DNA from: Chloroflexi bacterium RBG_13_53_26
GTDB lineage: Bacteria; Chloroflexota; Dehalococcoidia; UBA2247; RBG-13-53-26
Direction: 5' to 3'
DNA: 15,220 nt
NCBI GenBank assembly: GCA_001795035.1
Contig: MGMW01000051.1
Coordinates: 1 to 15,220 of the forward strand
The notes under the pieces were generated by a model, which saw only the letters and a list, made by a program, of their open reading frames with translations, searched no databases and was not told the origin of the DNA. Made by a program: the position numbers and the translations under genes. Position 1 is the first letter of the stretch. Each line of letters begins with the position of its first letter. Positions 1 to 6,921 of the stretch are shown one piece after another.

Positions 1-428
1 GACCTCTGGACAAAGAACTGCGGAAGCAAGTGGCCAACTTAGGCATTGAAAAGCAGGTGGTTTTCCTCGGTCCCCGCCGTGATATGGGAAAGGTCTATTC
101 TGCAGTAGATTTATTTGTTAACCCGCGTCCTGTTGAGCAAGGCACTGGCAATACTAATGCTGAAGCGATGGCTTTCGGCAAACCTGTCGTTGCTGTTAGA
201 GGAGGAGGAACTCCTGAAATTATAGAAGATGGCGTGACAGGGATATTGGTTTCCCCAAAGGATTCGGAAGGATTGGCACAGGCTGTTCTACGCTTGCTCA
301 AGGACAAGGATTTTGCAAGGCAGATGGGGATGGCGGGAAGAGCGAAGGTGATGAGGGATTTCACCGTGGATAGGCTTGTTCGTGAAGTGGAAGAGGTCTA
401 TTCATCGTTATTAGGATCAGTGGCATGA
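1..428 (+). CDS. GT4 glycosyltransferase, C-terminal part (cut by the left window edge)
   Basis: The reading frame is open from base 3 to a TGA at 426-428, so the gene starts upstream; the internal GTG at 30 is not its start. The visible 141 residues are the C-terminal nucleotide-sugar-binding half of a GT-B fold enzyme. The pattern QVVFLGPRRDMGKVYSAVD is the usual 'lGf.s..el..ly..aD' stretch. It is followed by EQGTGNTNAEAMAFGKPVVA, a variant of the GT4 E-x7-E region in which the first Glu position reads Gln, preceded by Glu. Then come GGGTPEIIEDGVTGILV and a C-terminal helix. Family knowledge: such enzymes transfer a sugar from an NDP donor to a lipid-linked acceptor at the cytoplasmic face of the membrane. 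The stop overlaps the next ATG as ATGA (425-428), indicating translational coupling with a second GT4. Donor and acceptor cannot be named. Confidence 0.9.
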   Translation, partial: PLDKELRKQVANLGIEKQVVFLGPRRDMGKVYSAVDLFVNPRPVEQGTGNTNAEAMAFGKPVVAVRGGGTPEIIEDGVTGILVSPKDSEGLAQAVLRLLKDKDFARQMGMAGRAKVMRDFTVDRLVREVEEVYSSLLGSVA

Positions 429-1768
429 ATGTCTGGCTGGTTGATCCCTTTGACAGTTTGCCTGGTGAGTCTCTGGCGTATCGCAGATATAGTTTTCTGG
501 CCGAGATGCTTGCCAATATGGGACATAAGGTCACTTGGTGGTCATCTAATTTTCATCACCCAACTAAGACCTTCAGGAGTGTGGGGCAAGCAACTATCGA
601 ATTAAAGGAGAATCTAGCCATTGTCCTGCTGAAGACACCAGGGTACGACGGAAATATGTCAGCTAGACGGATATGGAATCACTATACATATGCTAAGGCA
701 TTGCAGAAGGAGGGAACCAAATACTCTGAAGTTCCTGACGTTGTTGTTGCTAACAGTACCCCGCTTCTGGCCGCCAATAGGGCTTTGATGCTGGCAAGGA
801 GATATGGTGCCAAGTGTATTGTGGATGTTCAGGATATCTGGCCGGAAGCCTTTGAAGTTGCTTTCCCTCAAAAGCTGAGATTTGTGGTGAGGATGCTTTC
901 CATGCCTTTGAAGCGCCTGGCTGATCGAATATATGATGAAGCTGATGGTATAACAGCGGTTTCTCGTACCTATCTCCAAAGGGCTCTTGCAGTATCGAGA
1001 GATAAAGCCAAGCCAACGATGCTGCTCCCCCTGGGCGTGGACCTGGGTCTTTACCGTGATTACCTCAATAGTCAGCCACCGCAGGATATGCAATATACCA
1101 AGCATAATAGAGATGAGTTCCGGGTGGTCTATGCTGGTACCATCGGCAAGAGCTATGACATAAAGACAATTCTGGAAGCTGCTGGAAGGCTAGGTAGTCA
1201 ATACCCGAACATAAGATTTCTGCTGGCTGGTGATGGACCGGATCTTGCCAAAATGCAGCGTTGTGCTCTGAGGAATAGGCTGACTAACGTTACCTTCACT
1301 GGACTCCTTGGTCTTGGACAGCTAGCTCTCTTGCTGGATCAGTGTGATGTGGGAGTGAACGCTATTGTTGCCGCTTCCAGAACGTCCTTGCCCAACAAGC
1401 CCTTCGTTTATATGGCTGCCGGTTTGCCCATAATCAACTCGGTCAGCGGGGAGCTTGAGGATTTGATCATGGGAGGTCAGATCGGCCTGCAGTATGAGCC
1501 GGGGAGTGCCGAATCGCTGGCCAAAGCTATTCTGCAACTACACAATAATCCTCAAGAGTGTTTTTCAATGGGACAGAGGGCAAGGAAGGTAATCGAAGAA
1601 AGGTTTGATATGAATAAGGAGTACTCTAAGTTTGCAGTCTTTATCAATGATGTAGCTTCCAGGTCGTTTCATAGTCAAGGGGAATTCTCTAAGGATGTAA
1701 GAGGCAGAAACGATTCGATTCGAGGTAAGTGGCCATGGGCGAAGGACAGGGTCAAATCGGGAGTGTGA
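425..1768 (+). CDS. GT4 glycosyltransferase, WbuB/WcaI-like
   Basis: 447 residues with two Rossmann-like halves. The N-terminal half starts MNVWLVDPFDSLPGE and carries the VDVQDIWPEAF segment (about residues 133-143) typical of the WbuB/WcaI type of GT4, which act on lipid-linked glycan intermediates in O-antigen or colanic-acid-type pathways. The C-terminal donor-binding half begins near YAGTIGKSYD (about 236) and contains LLAGDGPDLAKM and LPNKPFVYMAAGLPII. In most relatives the FxYMAAG position holds an acidic residue; here it is Val328 (codon GTT at 1406), so the canonical E-x7-E is not intact. The ATG lies in an ATGA overlap with the upstream GT. The gene ends with a basic, low-complexity tail (after about residue 420) that overlaps the next gene. 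It is a glycosyltransferase with high confidence; its substrate is unknown. Confidence 0.92.
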   Translation: MNVWLVDPFDSLPGESLAYRRYSFLAEMLANMGHKVTWWSSNFHHPTKTFRSVGQATIELKENLAIVLLKTPGYDGNMSARRIWNHYTYAKALQKEGTKYSEVPDVVVANSTPLLAANRALMLARRYGAKCIVDVQDIWPEAFEVAFPQKLRFVVRMLSMPLKRLADRIYDEADGITAVSRTYLQRALAVSRDKAKPTMLLPLGVDLGLYRDYLNSQPPQDMQYTKHNRDEFRVVYAGTIGKSYDIKTILEAAGRLGSQYPNIRFLLAGDGPDLAKMQRCALRNRLTNVTFTGLLGLGQLALLLDQCDVGVNAIVAASRTSLPNKPFVYMAAGLPIINSVSGELEDLIMGGQIGLQYEPGSAESLAKAILQLHNNPQECFSMGQRARKVIEERFDMNKEYSKFAVFINDVASRSFHSQGEFSKDVRGRNDSIRGKWPWAKDRVKSGV

Positions 1769-2847
1769 GAATACCATCAGCCTTGAGGACGCGGAGGTTC
1801 ACAGAAAATGACCTTCCTAGAATGTCTGATTTCATGAACCTCTTCAGAGACGGGGATGTTACTTCAGCACGACAACCCCACGATGTAGAGTTTTGGAGAT
1901 GGAAGTTCCTGAACAATCCAGTGGGTGCTGGTGAGGTCTGGTTGACTGAGGATGGCGATATGTTGATAGGCACAACCTCAATTACCCCAAAGAAGATGAA
2001 GATACGAGAGATGATAGTACCTGCAGCCGAGATTGGTGATACCTTCACACACCCAGACTATCAAAAGAGGGGTATATTCACCACCCTTGTTGGGTTGTCT
2101 CGTGAACATGCGCTGAGCAGAGGAATCTCGTTTATCTATGGGACGCCTAACAACCAGTCACTACCACCTTATGAGAGAAGGTGCAGCTTTGCTCAGACTC
2201 CTTCTGTAGAAGTCGCAAACATGGTGAGACCGGTGAATATGCGGAGTGTGCTTCGGACAGTAACCAAGTCTCGAGTCCTGGCAACAGTAGCCTCTCCCTT
2301 TTTGACAATGGCCTATGCGCTGCTCTTCAGGCTGAACAGGAAGCAGAGCAAGAGCGGGATTTCCATTACGCAGGTAGATTCTTTCCCCGACGAGGTTGAG
2401 GCGTTGTGGGCCGGCAACTCACAGAGCTACGATGTAATTCAAGTAAGGGACAAAGCCTACCTGGAATGGCGGTATGTCACAAATCCAGGTGACTACACCA
2501 TTCTGGTGGCAAGGCGGGCCGAGGTAGTCGTCGGCTATATGGTAGCAAAGACACGATTTGCCCGCAGCCTGAGGCTAGGATGCGTTGCCGATTTCCTTAT
2601 TCTTCGTGACGATGTCGATGTGTTCAGAGAACTGCTCATCGAAACCTTCGAAAGGCTTCGACGGGATGGGGTCGATCTCGTCTACTGCTGGACCAATGAC
2701 ACCCGCTTCCAGAGAGTTCTCAGAAGGACAGGCTTTCTTCGCTATATGAGGCAGCCTGTCATATGTTATCAGAATGAATTAGGAAAGGACGTGGTGGGGA
2801 ACCAATACAGATGGTATTTCACTGTCGGCGATTCAGACAATATCTAG
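1735..2847 (+). CDS. tandem-GNAT acyltransferase-like protein
   Basis: About 370 residues that look like two diverged GNAT domains in tandem. The first has FWRWKFLNNP (about 53-62) and GDTFTHPDYQKRGIF (about 101-115), which matches the acetyl-CoA-binding motif A form R/Q-x-x-G-x-G/A. The second has YLEWRYVTNP (about 242-251) and a matching strand-helix VADFLILRDD followed by CWTNDTRFQRVLRRTGF, but no clear pyrophosphate loop. Such proteins occur in polysaccharide and exosortase-linked loci and are presumed to N- or O-acylate a sugar; the substrate here is unknown. Start choice: ATG 1735 has GAGG at 1722-1725 nine bases upstream. GTG 1729 is too close to it, and GTG 1765, which would give a GTGA overlap with the previous stop, is a third option. 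All three overlap the end of the GT4 gene, so coupling is likely. It sits immediately before a deacetylase. Confidence 0.8.
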   Translation: MGEGQGQIGSVRIPSALRTRRFTENDLPRMSDFMNLFRDGDVTSARQPHDVEFWRWKFLNNPVGAGEVWLTEDGDMLIGTTSITPKKMKIREMIVPAAEIGDTFTHPDYQKRGIFTTLVGLSREHALSRGISFIYGTPNNQSLPPYERRCSFAQTPSVEVANMVRPVNMRSVLRTVTKSRVLATVASPFLTMAYALLFRLNRKQSKSGISITQVDSFPDEVEALWAGNSQSYDVIQVRDKAYLEWRYVTNPGDYTILVARRAEVVVGYMVAKTRFARSLRLGCVADFLILRDDVDVFRELLIETFERLRRDGVDLVYCWTNDTRFQRVLRRTGFLRYMRQPVICYQNELGKDVVGNQYRWYFTVGDSDNI

Positions 2848-2874
2848 TCCAGATCTGTCAGGTCTGAGGGTGGT

Positions 2875-3672
2875 GTGAAGGAAGTGGCTGATGCAGGGCA
2901 GGTTCCTATCCTAATGTATCATCGGTTGGCCTCTGGAGACACGTCTGAAGGAGTTCAAAGAAGAGACCCTTACTTGTTGGCGGAATCTGCTTTTGAGGAG
3001 CAAATGCAGTACCTCTACAGAAGTGGATATAGCACTATGCCCCTGAGTGATTTCGTCTCGTATGTCAATGGCAAGACTGTTCTACCACAGAAGCCCGTAA
3101 TCATTACTTTTGATGATGGAAATCGAAGCGATTATGTTACTGCTTATCCTATCCTGAGAAGATTTGGCTTTGCAGCTACGTTCTTTGTGACTGTTGGATC
3201 CGTAGGTTCACCTGAGAGTCTATCGGTGGAGCAAATACGGGACATGAGCCATAGCGGGATGGCTACTGAATCGCATAGCCTGACGCATCCCTATCTTACG
3301 AAACTGAATAGGGAGGGAATCGAAAGGGAACTGGGCGAATCCAAGGAGATACTGGAGAGTAAGACTGGGAAAGCTGTTCATTTTCTGTCGATTCCCAATG
3401 GGACATACAACGATACGGTAAAAAGGGTGGCAAAGGAGCTTGGATATCTTGCCATATTAACATCAGACTTGGGGATTAATAACGCCAAGAGTGATTTGTA
3501 TTCTTTGAGGAGGATCGCCATCAAGAATGGCATTAGTCTGCCACACTTTGCCTCATTGTTGAAAGGACAGAGCATGCTTCGTGAGAGATGTATGCAATCC
3601 TTGCGAGATACGGTGAAGATTACCTTGGGGATTGAAAACTACGTCCTTATCAGAAGGAGGCTATTGCATTGA
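2875..3672 (+). CDS. NodB-type polysaccharide deacetylase (CE4), no signal peptide
   Basis: 265 residues with the main CE4 motifs: VPILMYHR at 10-17, TFDDG at 78-82 (catalytic-base and metal Asp), SHSLTHP at 133-139 (metal ligands His134 and His138), and IPNG at 173-176 in place of the usual R-x-P-x-G. Family role: metal-dependent removal of N- or O-acetyl groups from GlcNAc-containing glycans. The N-terminus is hydrophilic and no signal peptide or membrane anchor is visible. If the start is right, the enzyme acts in the cytoplasm, on a precursor or lipid-linked intermediate, rather than on exported polymer as IcaB/PgaB do. The start is GTG 2875 with GAGGG at 2866-2870. It follows the GNAT gene by 27 bases, suggesting paired acylation and deacylation. 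Catalytic family is high confidence, substrate unknown. Confidence 0.9.
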   Translation: MKEVADAGQVPILMYHRLASGDTSEGVQRRDPYLLAESAFEEQMQYLYRSGYSTMPLSDFVSYVNGKTVLPQKPVIITFDDGNRSDYVTAYPILRRFGFAATFFVTVGSVGSPESLSVEQIRDMSHSGMATESHSLTHPYLTKLNREGIERELGESKEILESKTGKAVHFLSIPNGTYNDTVKRVAKELGYLAILTSDLGINNAKSDLYSLRRIAIKNGISLPHFASLLKGQSMLRERCMQSLRDTVKITLGIENYVLIRRRLLH

Positions 3673-3722
3673 AAAATGGGGCAAGCAGGTCATGTAGTAC
3701 TACTTGTGAAGAGAGAAGGTCT

Positions 3723-4532
3723 ATGGAAGAACGAAAGTGGGAGGAAAAGGAATTCCATAATAGGCTGAGGGACAAAACGTTAAGGAAGAACAAGCCCGAT
3801 TATGAACAACTAACCTCCAATAACAAATTCTACCTTATCACTCGCAGAAGCCGAGACTTCATTAATAGGTGGCTTCTGCAAAGGTGTTGTAACAAACGAG
3901 CTTTAGATTATTGTTGTGGAGATGGAGGATTCGCGATCTTGTTGGCGAGACACGGTGCTGAAGCTGTAGGAATTGACATTTCGGAGGTATCGATTGGGAA
4001 CGCCAAAAGCAAGGCCATTCAAGAAGGAGTGGGCAATAATAGCCGATTCTTTGTCATGGATGCTGAGGAGTTGCAGTTTGATGCTGATTGTTTCGATCTT
4101 GTTATCTGTGGTGGTGTTCTTCATCACCTTGAGGTTGAGAAAGCTTACTCGGAGCTGGCAAGAGTCCTTAAACCGGATGGTGAGATCATTTGTGGCGAGC
4201 CACTGGTCCACAATCCATTCATACAACATTATAGAAAGAGGACTCCTCATTTGAGAACCGAATGGGAGACGGAGCACATCTTAAGCAAAGATTCACTAGA
4301 GTTGGCCGAGAATTACTTTGGCAAAGTTGACGTCAGGTACTTTCACTTGGCTACTCTGGCGGCGGTGCCTTTCCGTAACACACCAGTATTCAAGTTTGTA
4401 TTGAGCTTCTTGGAGGCTGCTGATGGGTTTCTGCTTAGACTGCCGTTCCTGAAGTGGCAGGCCTGGCAAGTTGTGTTTGTACTCTCTCAGCCAAAGAAAC
4501 CGGTAATCTGGGAGGGGGCGTTGTCATGCTGA
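3723..4532 (+). CDS. class I SAM-dependent methyltransferase
   Basis: 269 residues from ATG 3723, which has a purine-rich GAGAGAAGG just upstream (3711-3719). A longer form from TTG 3669 would overlap the deacetylase stop but has no better signal. The fold markers are clear: motif I LDYCCGDGG (61-69), acidic end of strand 2 in GIDIS (Asp85), motif II-like VMDAEELQF (111-119), motif III FDLVICGGVLHHL (124-136), and LKPDGE (149-154). This is the Methyltransf_11/25 type, using S-adenosylmethionine. Motif I has Cys-Cys-Gly-Asp-Gly instead of the commoner G-x-G-x-G, which some family members tolerate. In glycan loci such enzymes O- or N-methylate sugars or lipid-linked oligosaccharides. The C-terminal 100 residues are hydrophobic in patches and may form the acceptor site. 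It overlaps the next gene by seven bases. The methyl acceptor cannot be deduced. Confidence 0.87.
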   Translation: MEERKWEEKEFHNRLRDKTLRKNKPDYEQLTSNNKFYLITRRSRDFINRWLLQRCCNKRALDYCCGDGGFAILLARHGAEAVGIDISEVSIGNAKSKAIQEGVGNNSRFFVMDAEELQFDADCFDLVICGGVLHHLEVEKAYSELARVLKPDGEIICGEPLVHNPFIQHYRKRTPHLRTEWETEHILSKDSLELAENYFGKVDVRYFHLATLAAVPFRNTPVFKFVLSFLEAADGFLLRLPFLKWQAWQVVFVLSQPKKPVIWEGALSC

Positions 4533-5122
4533 AGCGCCTGTTTGATATTGCACTCTCTTTCATAGGACTATTGGTTTTATTCCCTCTGTTCGCGGTAATT
4601 ACAGTGTTGATAAAGCTGAATTCGAAGGGTCCTGTCTTCTATAGAGGAGTACGAGTTGGTCTTCGCGGGAGACTCTTCAGGATGTATAAGTTCAGGACAA
4701 TGGTGGTTGATGCCGAGAAGCTTGGTGGTCCCTCGACGCCGGCGGATGACCCTCGCATCACCGGGATCGGCAGGTTTCTCAGGCGTAGAGGTAAGCTTGA
4801 TGAGCTGCCGCAGCTTATCAATGTTCTTCAGGGGGATATGAGCTTGGTTGGACCCAGACCCGAGGTGCCTCAATATGTGGCGCTTTATACTGACGAAGAG
4901 AAGGCTGTTCTGAGAGTGCGCCCTGGATTGACAGACTACGCTTCTGTCTGGAATTCGAACGAAGGGGAAATCCTTCGCGGAAGCCAGGACCCGGAGAAGG
5001 ACTACATGGAAAAGATAAAGCCTGAGAAAATCAGGCTGCAATTGAAATACGTGAAGAATCACTCTTTCTGGGTTGACCTGACGATAATCCTGCAAACGCT
5101 GAAGGTTGTCATATGGAAGTAG
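4526..5122 (+). CDS. polyprenyl-phosphate phosphoglycosyl transferase (small, PglC-like)
   Basis: 198 residues of the bacterial sugar transferase family (PF02397). The order is: N-terminal re-entrant membrane helix (about 8-30, with a Pro at 20), the YKFRTMVVDAE stretch (55-64), the catalytic Asp-Glu pair in LDELPQLINVLQGD (91-104, Asp92 and Glu93), SLVGPRPEVP (106-115), and VRPGLTDYASVW. The family transfers a hexose- or HexNAc-1-phosphate from a UDP-sugar to undecaprenyl phosphate through a covalent Asp intermediate, starting glycan assembly at the inner membrane face. There is no extra N-terminal domain, so it resembles PglC or the C-terminal part of WcaJ/WbaP. ATG 4526 is preceded by a strong GGGAGGGGG (4510-4518). 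It overlaps the methyltransferase upstream by seven bases and the transketolase downstream by ten. The exact sugar is not predictable by eye. Confidence 0.95.
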   Translation: MLKRLFDIALSFIGLLVLFPLFAVITVLIKLNSKGPVFYRGVRVGLRGRLFRMYKFRTMVVDAEKLGGPSTPADDPRITGIGRFLRRRGKLDELPQLINVLQGDMSLVGPRPEVPQYVALYTDEEKAVLRVRPGLTDYASVWNSNEGEILRGSQDPEKDYMEKIKPEKIRLQLKYVKNHSFWVDLTIILQTLKVVIWK

Positions 5123-5970
5123 ATATCTCGAAGAGAAGGAGCATGTCTTCCTTGCCCGACAGCACGATTGATGAATATAAGATCATAGCCAGAAGAGTAA
5201 GAAGAGAGTTGCTCGATATGGTGTATAGATCGAGCAGTCCACACATCGGGTCGTCTCTTTCCATAGTGGAGATCCTGGTGGCGCTATATTTCAGATGCCT
5301 GCGCGTTTCCCCTGATAAGCCCCATGATGAGAATAGGGATAGGTTTGTCTTGAGTAAGGGGCACGGCTGTCCGGCATTCTATGCCACACTCGCTCACAGA
5401 GGTTTCCTTGGTTCTTACGTTCTGAGTGGGTTTGCTGTGAACGGGGGGATATTGGAGCAGCATCCAACATGTAACGTGGAACAGGGGATTGAGGTTTCCA
5501 CAGGTTCCTTAGGCCATGGGCTTTCTATAGGGGCGGGGATGGCAATCGCAGCAAAGCATGACCAAGCCCTATACCATATATTTGTGCTTCTGAGCGACGG
5601 AGAGATGGATGAGGGCTCTGTCTGGGAAGCAATGATGTTCGCCTCTCATCATAGACTTGATAACCTGATCGCTATTGTGGATTACAACAAGATTCAGGCA
5701 CTGGGGAGAACGAATGAAGTAGTCAATTTGGAGCCCCTGGCGGACAAGTGGCGTTCATTTGGGTGGAGGGTGGAGGAAATCGATGGTCATGACTTCGAGC
5801 AAATTGTGAGTGCTTTCGAGAAGGTCCTGCTTCAGCAGGGGAAACCAAACGTTATCATTGCTCATACTGTGAAGGGGAAAGGGGTATCCTTCATGGAGGA
5901 TAGGCTCCTGTGGCACTACAAGTGCCTTGATCAGGATGAGTATACCAAGGCCATGATGGAGATTTCCTAG
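5113..5970 (+). CDS. transketolase, N-terminal (PP/TPP-pyrophosphate) subunit
   Basis: 285 residues matching only the first third of a full transketolase. Seen: SSPHIGSSLSIVEILVALYF (41-60), SKGHGCPAFYATLA (81-94), EVSTGSLGHGLSIGAGMA (127-144), and the thiamine diphosphate/metal motif SDGEMDEGSVWEA (161-173) closing with Asn192 in DYNKIQ. Family role: it binds the diphosphate end of TPP and Mg; with the next gene it forms a two-subunit enzyme that moves a two-carbon ketol unit from a ketose phosphate to an aldose or other aldehyde. Split forms are known in archaea and many bacteria. ATG 5113 has GAAGG at 5101-5105 and overlaps the phosphoglycosyl transferase stop by ten bases, so it is embedded in the glycan operon. 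That context argues for a dedicated sugar-precursor role rather than general pentose phosphate metabolism, but this is inference. Confidence 0.93.
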   Translation: MEVDISKRRSMSSLPDSTIDEYKIIARRVRRELLDMVYRSSSPHIGSSLSIVEILVALYFRCLRVSPDKPHDENRDRFVLSKGHGCPAFYATLAHRGFLGSYVLSGFAVNGGILEQHPTCNVEQGIEVSTGSLGHGLSIGAGMAIAAKHDQALYHIFVLLSDGEMDEGSVWEAMMFASHHRLDNLIAIVDYNKIQALGRTNEVVNLEPLADKWRSFGWRVEEIDGHDFEQIVSAFEKVLLQQGKPNVIIAHTVKGKGVSFMEDRLLWHYKCLDQDEYTKAMMEIS

Positions 5971-5976
5971 TTCGAT

Positions 5977-6921
5977 ATGAGAACCGCTTTTGTCAGAACC
6001 GTGGAAGACCTGGCCCAGAAAGACGGTAACATCTTTCTGCTTACCGCAGATTTGGGGTTTGGATTATTCGACAAGTTCAGAGCCGCCTACCCTAAGAGGT
6101 TCCTGAACGTTGGCGTTGCCGAAGCGAACATGATCGGTGTGGCTGCAGGGCTGGCGTTATCGGGGAAGAACGTGTACTGCTATTCCATAGCCACGTTTCT
6201 GACCACCCGTTGCTTTGAGCAAATCCGAATTGATCTTTGTTACCAGAATCTGAATGTCAAGCTGATAGGAGCAGGTGCAGGGTGGAGCTATGGACTGGAG
6301 GGGATGACCCATCATGCTATCGAGGATGTATCTATTATGAAATCTCTCCCCAATATGACGGTTGTGGCTCCTGGTGACCCAGTAGAAGCCCAGGCAGTGA
6401 TAGCTGAGTCGGCGACTTACCGAGGCCCCCTTTATATTAGATTCGGCAAAAACAACGACCCACGAATACATAAGGATTTACCTGATTTTCGGATCGGCAA
6501 AGGCACAGTTATTGACCGGGGGAACAGCGGTCTTACCATTATTGCTTCGGGAACCATGCTTCCAACAGCGAAATCTGTTTTGGATACTTTGGCCAGCAGG
6601 GGCTTGATGGCGACCTTAATCAGTATGCCTACCATAAAACCTTTGGATGAAAGTCTTATCAGGGAATGTGCCACTGAGAGCCAAGCGATTTTCACTATAG
6701 AAGAGCATAGCATTATAGGCGGACTTGGCTCATCCGTGGCAGATACCCTAATGGATTTGAACTATAGGGGGCTGTTCCGAAAGATAGGCCTGCCTGATAA
6801 ATACTGCCCAGCCATTGGCGGGAGGAATTATCTTCTTGAGAAGCATTATCTGACCCCGGAGGCAATAGCAGACCGCATTTCAACGGAGTACAAACAGATC
6901 AGGAGGGAGATTGCTGTATGA
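5977..6921 (+). CDS. transketolase, C-terminal (pyrimidine-binding) subunit
   Basis: 314 residues covering the pyrimidine-binding and C-terminal domains. Seen: FLLTADLGFGLFDKF (20-34), GVAEANMIGVAAGLALSG (46-63) with Glu49 at the position of the cofactor-activating glutamate, GAGAGWSYGLEGMTHHAIEDV (98-118), SLPNMTVVAPGDP (123-135), YIRFGK (153-158), and a C-terminal domain with the IIASGTM and FTIEEHSIIGGLGS signatures. The GVAEAN form, rather than the G-I-R-E-H of long transketolases, is usual in split enzymes and in E1-beta-like proteins. It follows its partner by six bases and ends in an ATGA overlap with the aminotransferase. No good Shine-Dalgarno is seen near ATG 5977, so its translation may depend on readthrough from the first subunit. 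Confident as the transketolase partner; donor and acceptor sugars unknown. Confidence 0.93.
   Translation: MRTAFVRTVEDLAQKDGNIFLLTADLGFGLFDKFRAAYPKRFLNVGVAEANMIGVAAGLALSGKNVYCYSIATFLTTRCFEQIRIDLCYQNLNVKLIGAGAGWSYGLEGMTHHAIEDVSIMKSLPNMTVVAPGDPVEAQAVIAESATYRGPLYIRFGKNNDPRIHKDLPDFRIGKGTVIDRGNSGLTIIASGTMLPTAKSVLDTLASRGLMATLISMPTIKPLDESLIRECATESQAIFTIEEHSIIGGLGSSVADTLMDLNYRGLFRKIGLPDKYCPAIGGRNYLLEKHYLTPEAIADRISTEYKQIRREIAV

Noticed and set aside
659..1105. 148-codon open frame on the reverse strand
   Set aside because: It lies inside the well-supported GT4 gene on the other strand and its product has no recognisable motif.
4577..5095. 172-codon reverse open frame
   Set aside because: It is a shadow of the phosphoglycosyl transferase, whose catalytic motifs are on the + strand.
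5113..6921. Two-gene transketolase considered as a frameshifted single gene
   Set aside because: The halves end and start at natural domain borders, the second has its own ATG six bases after the stop, and split transketolases are a known family.
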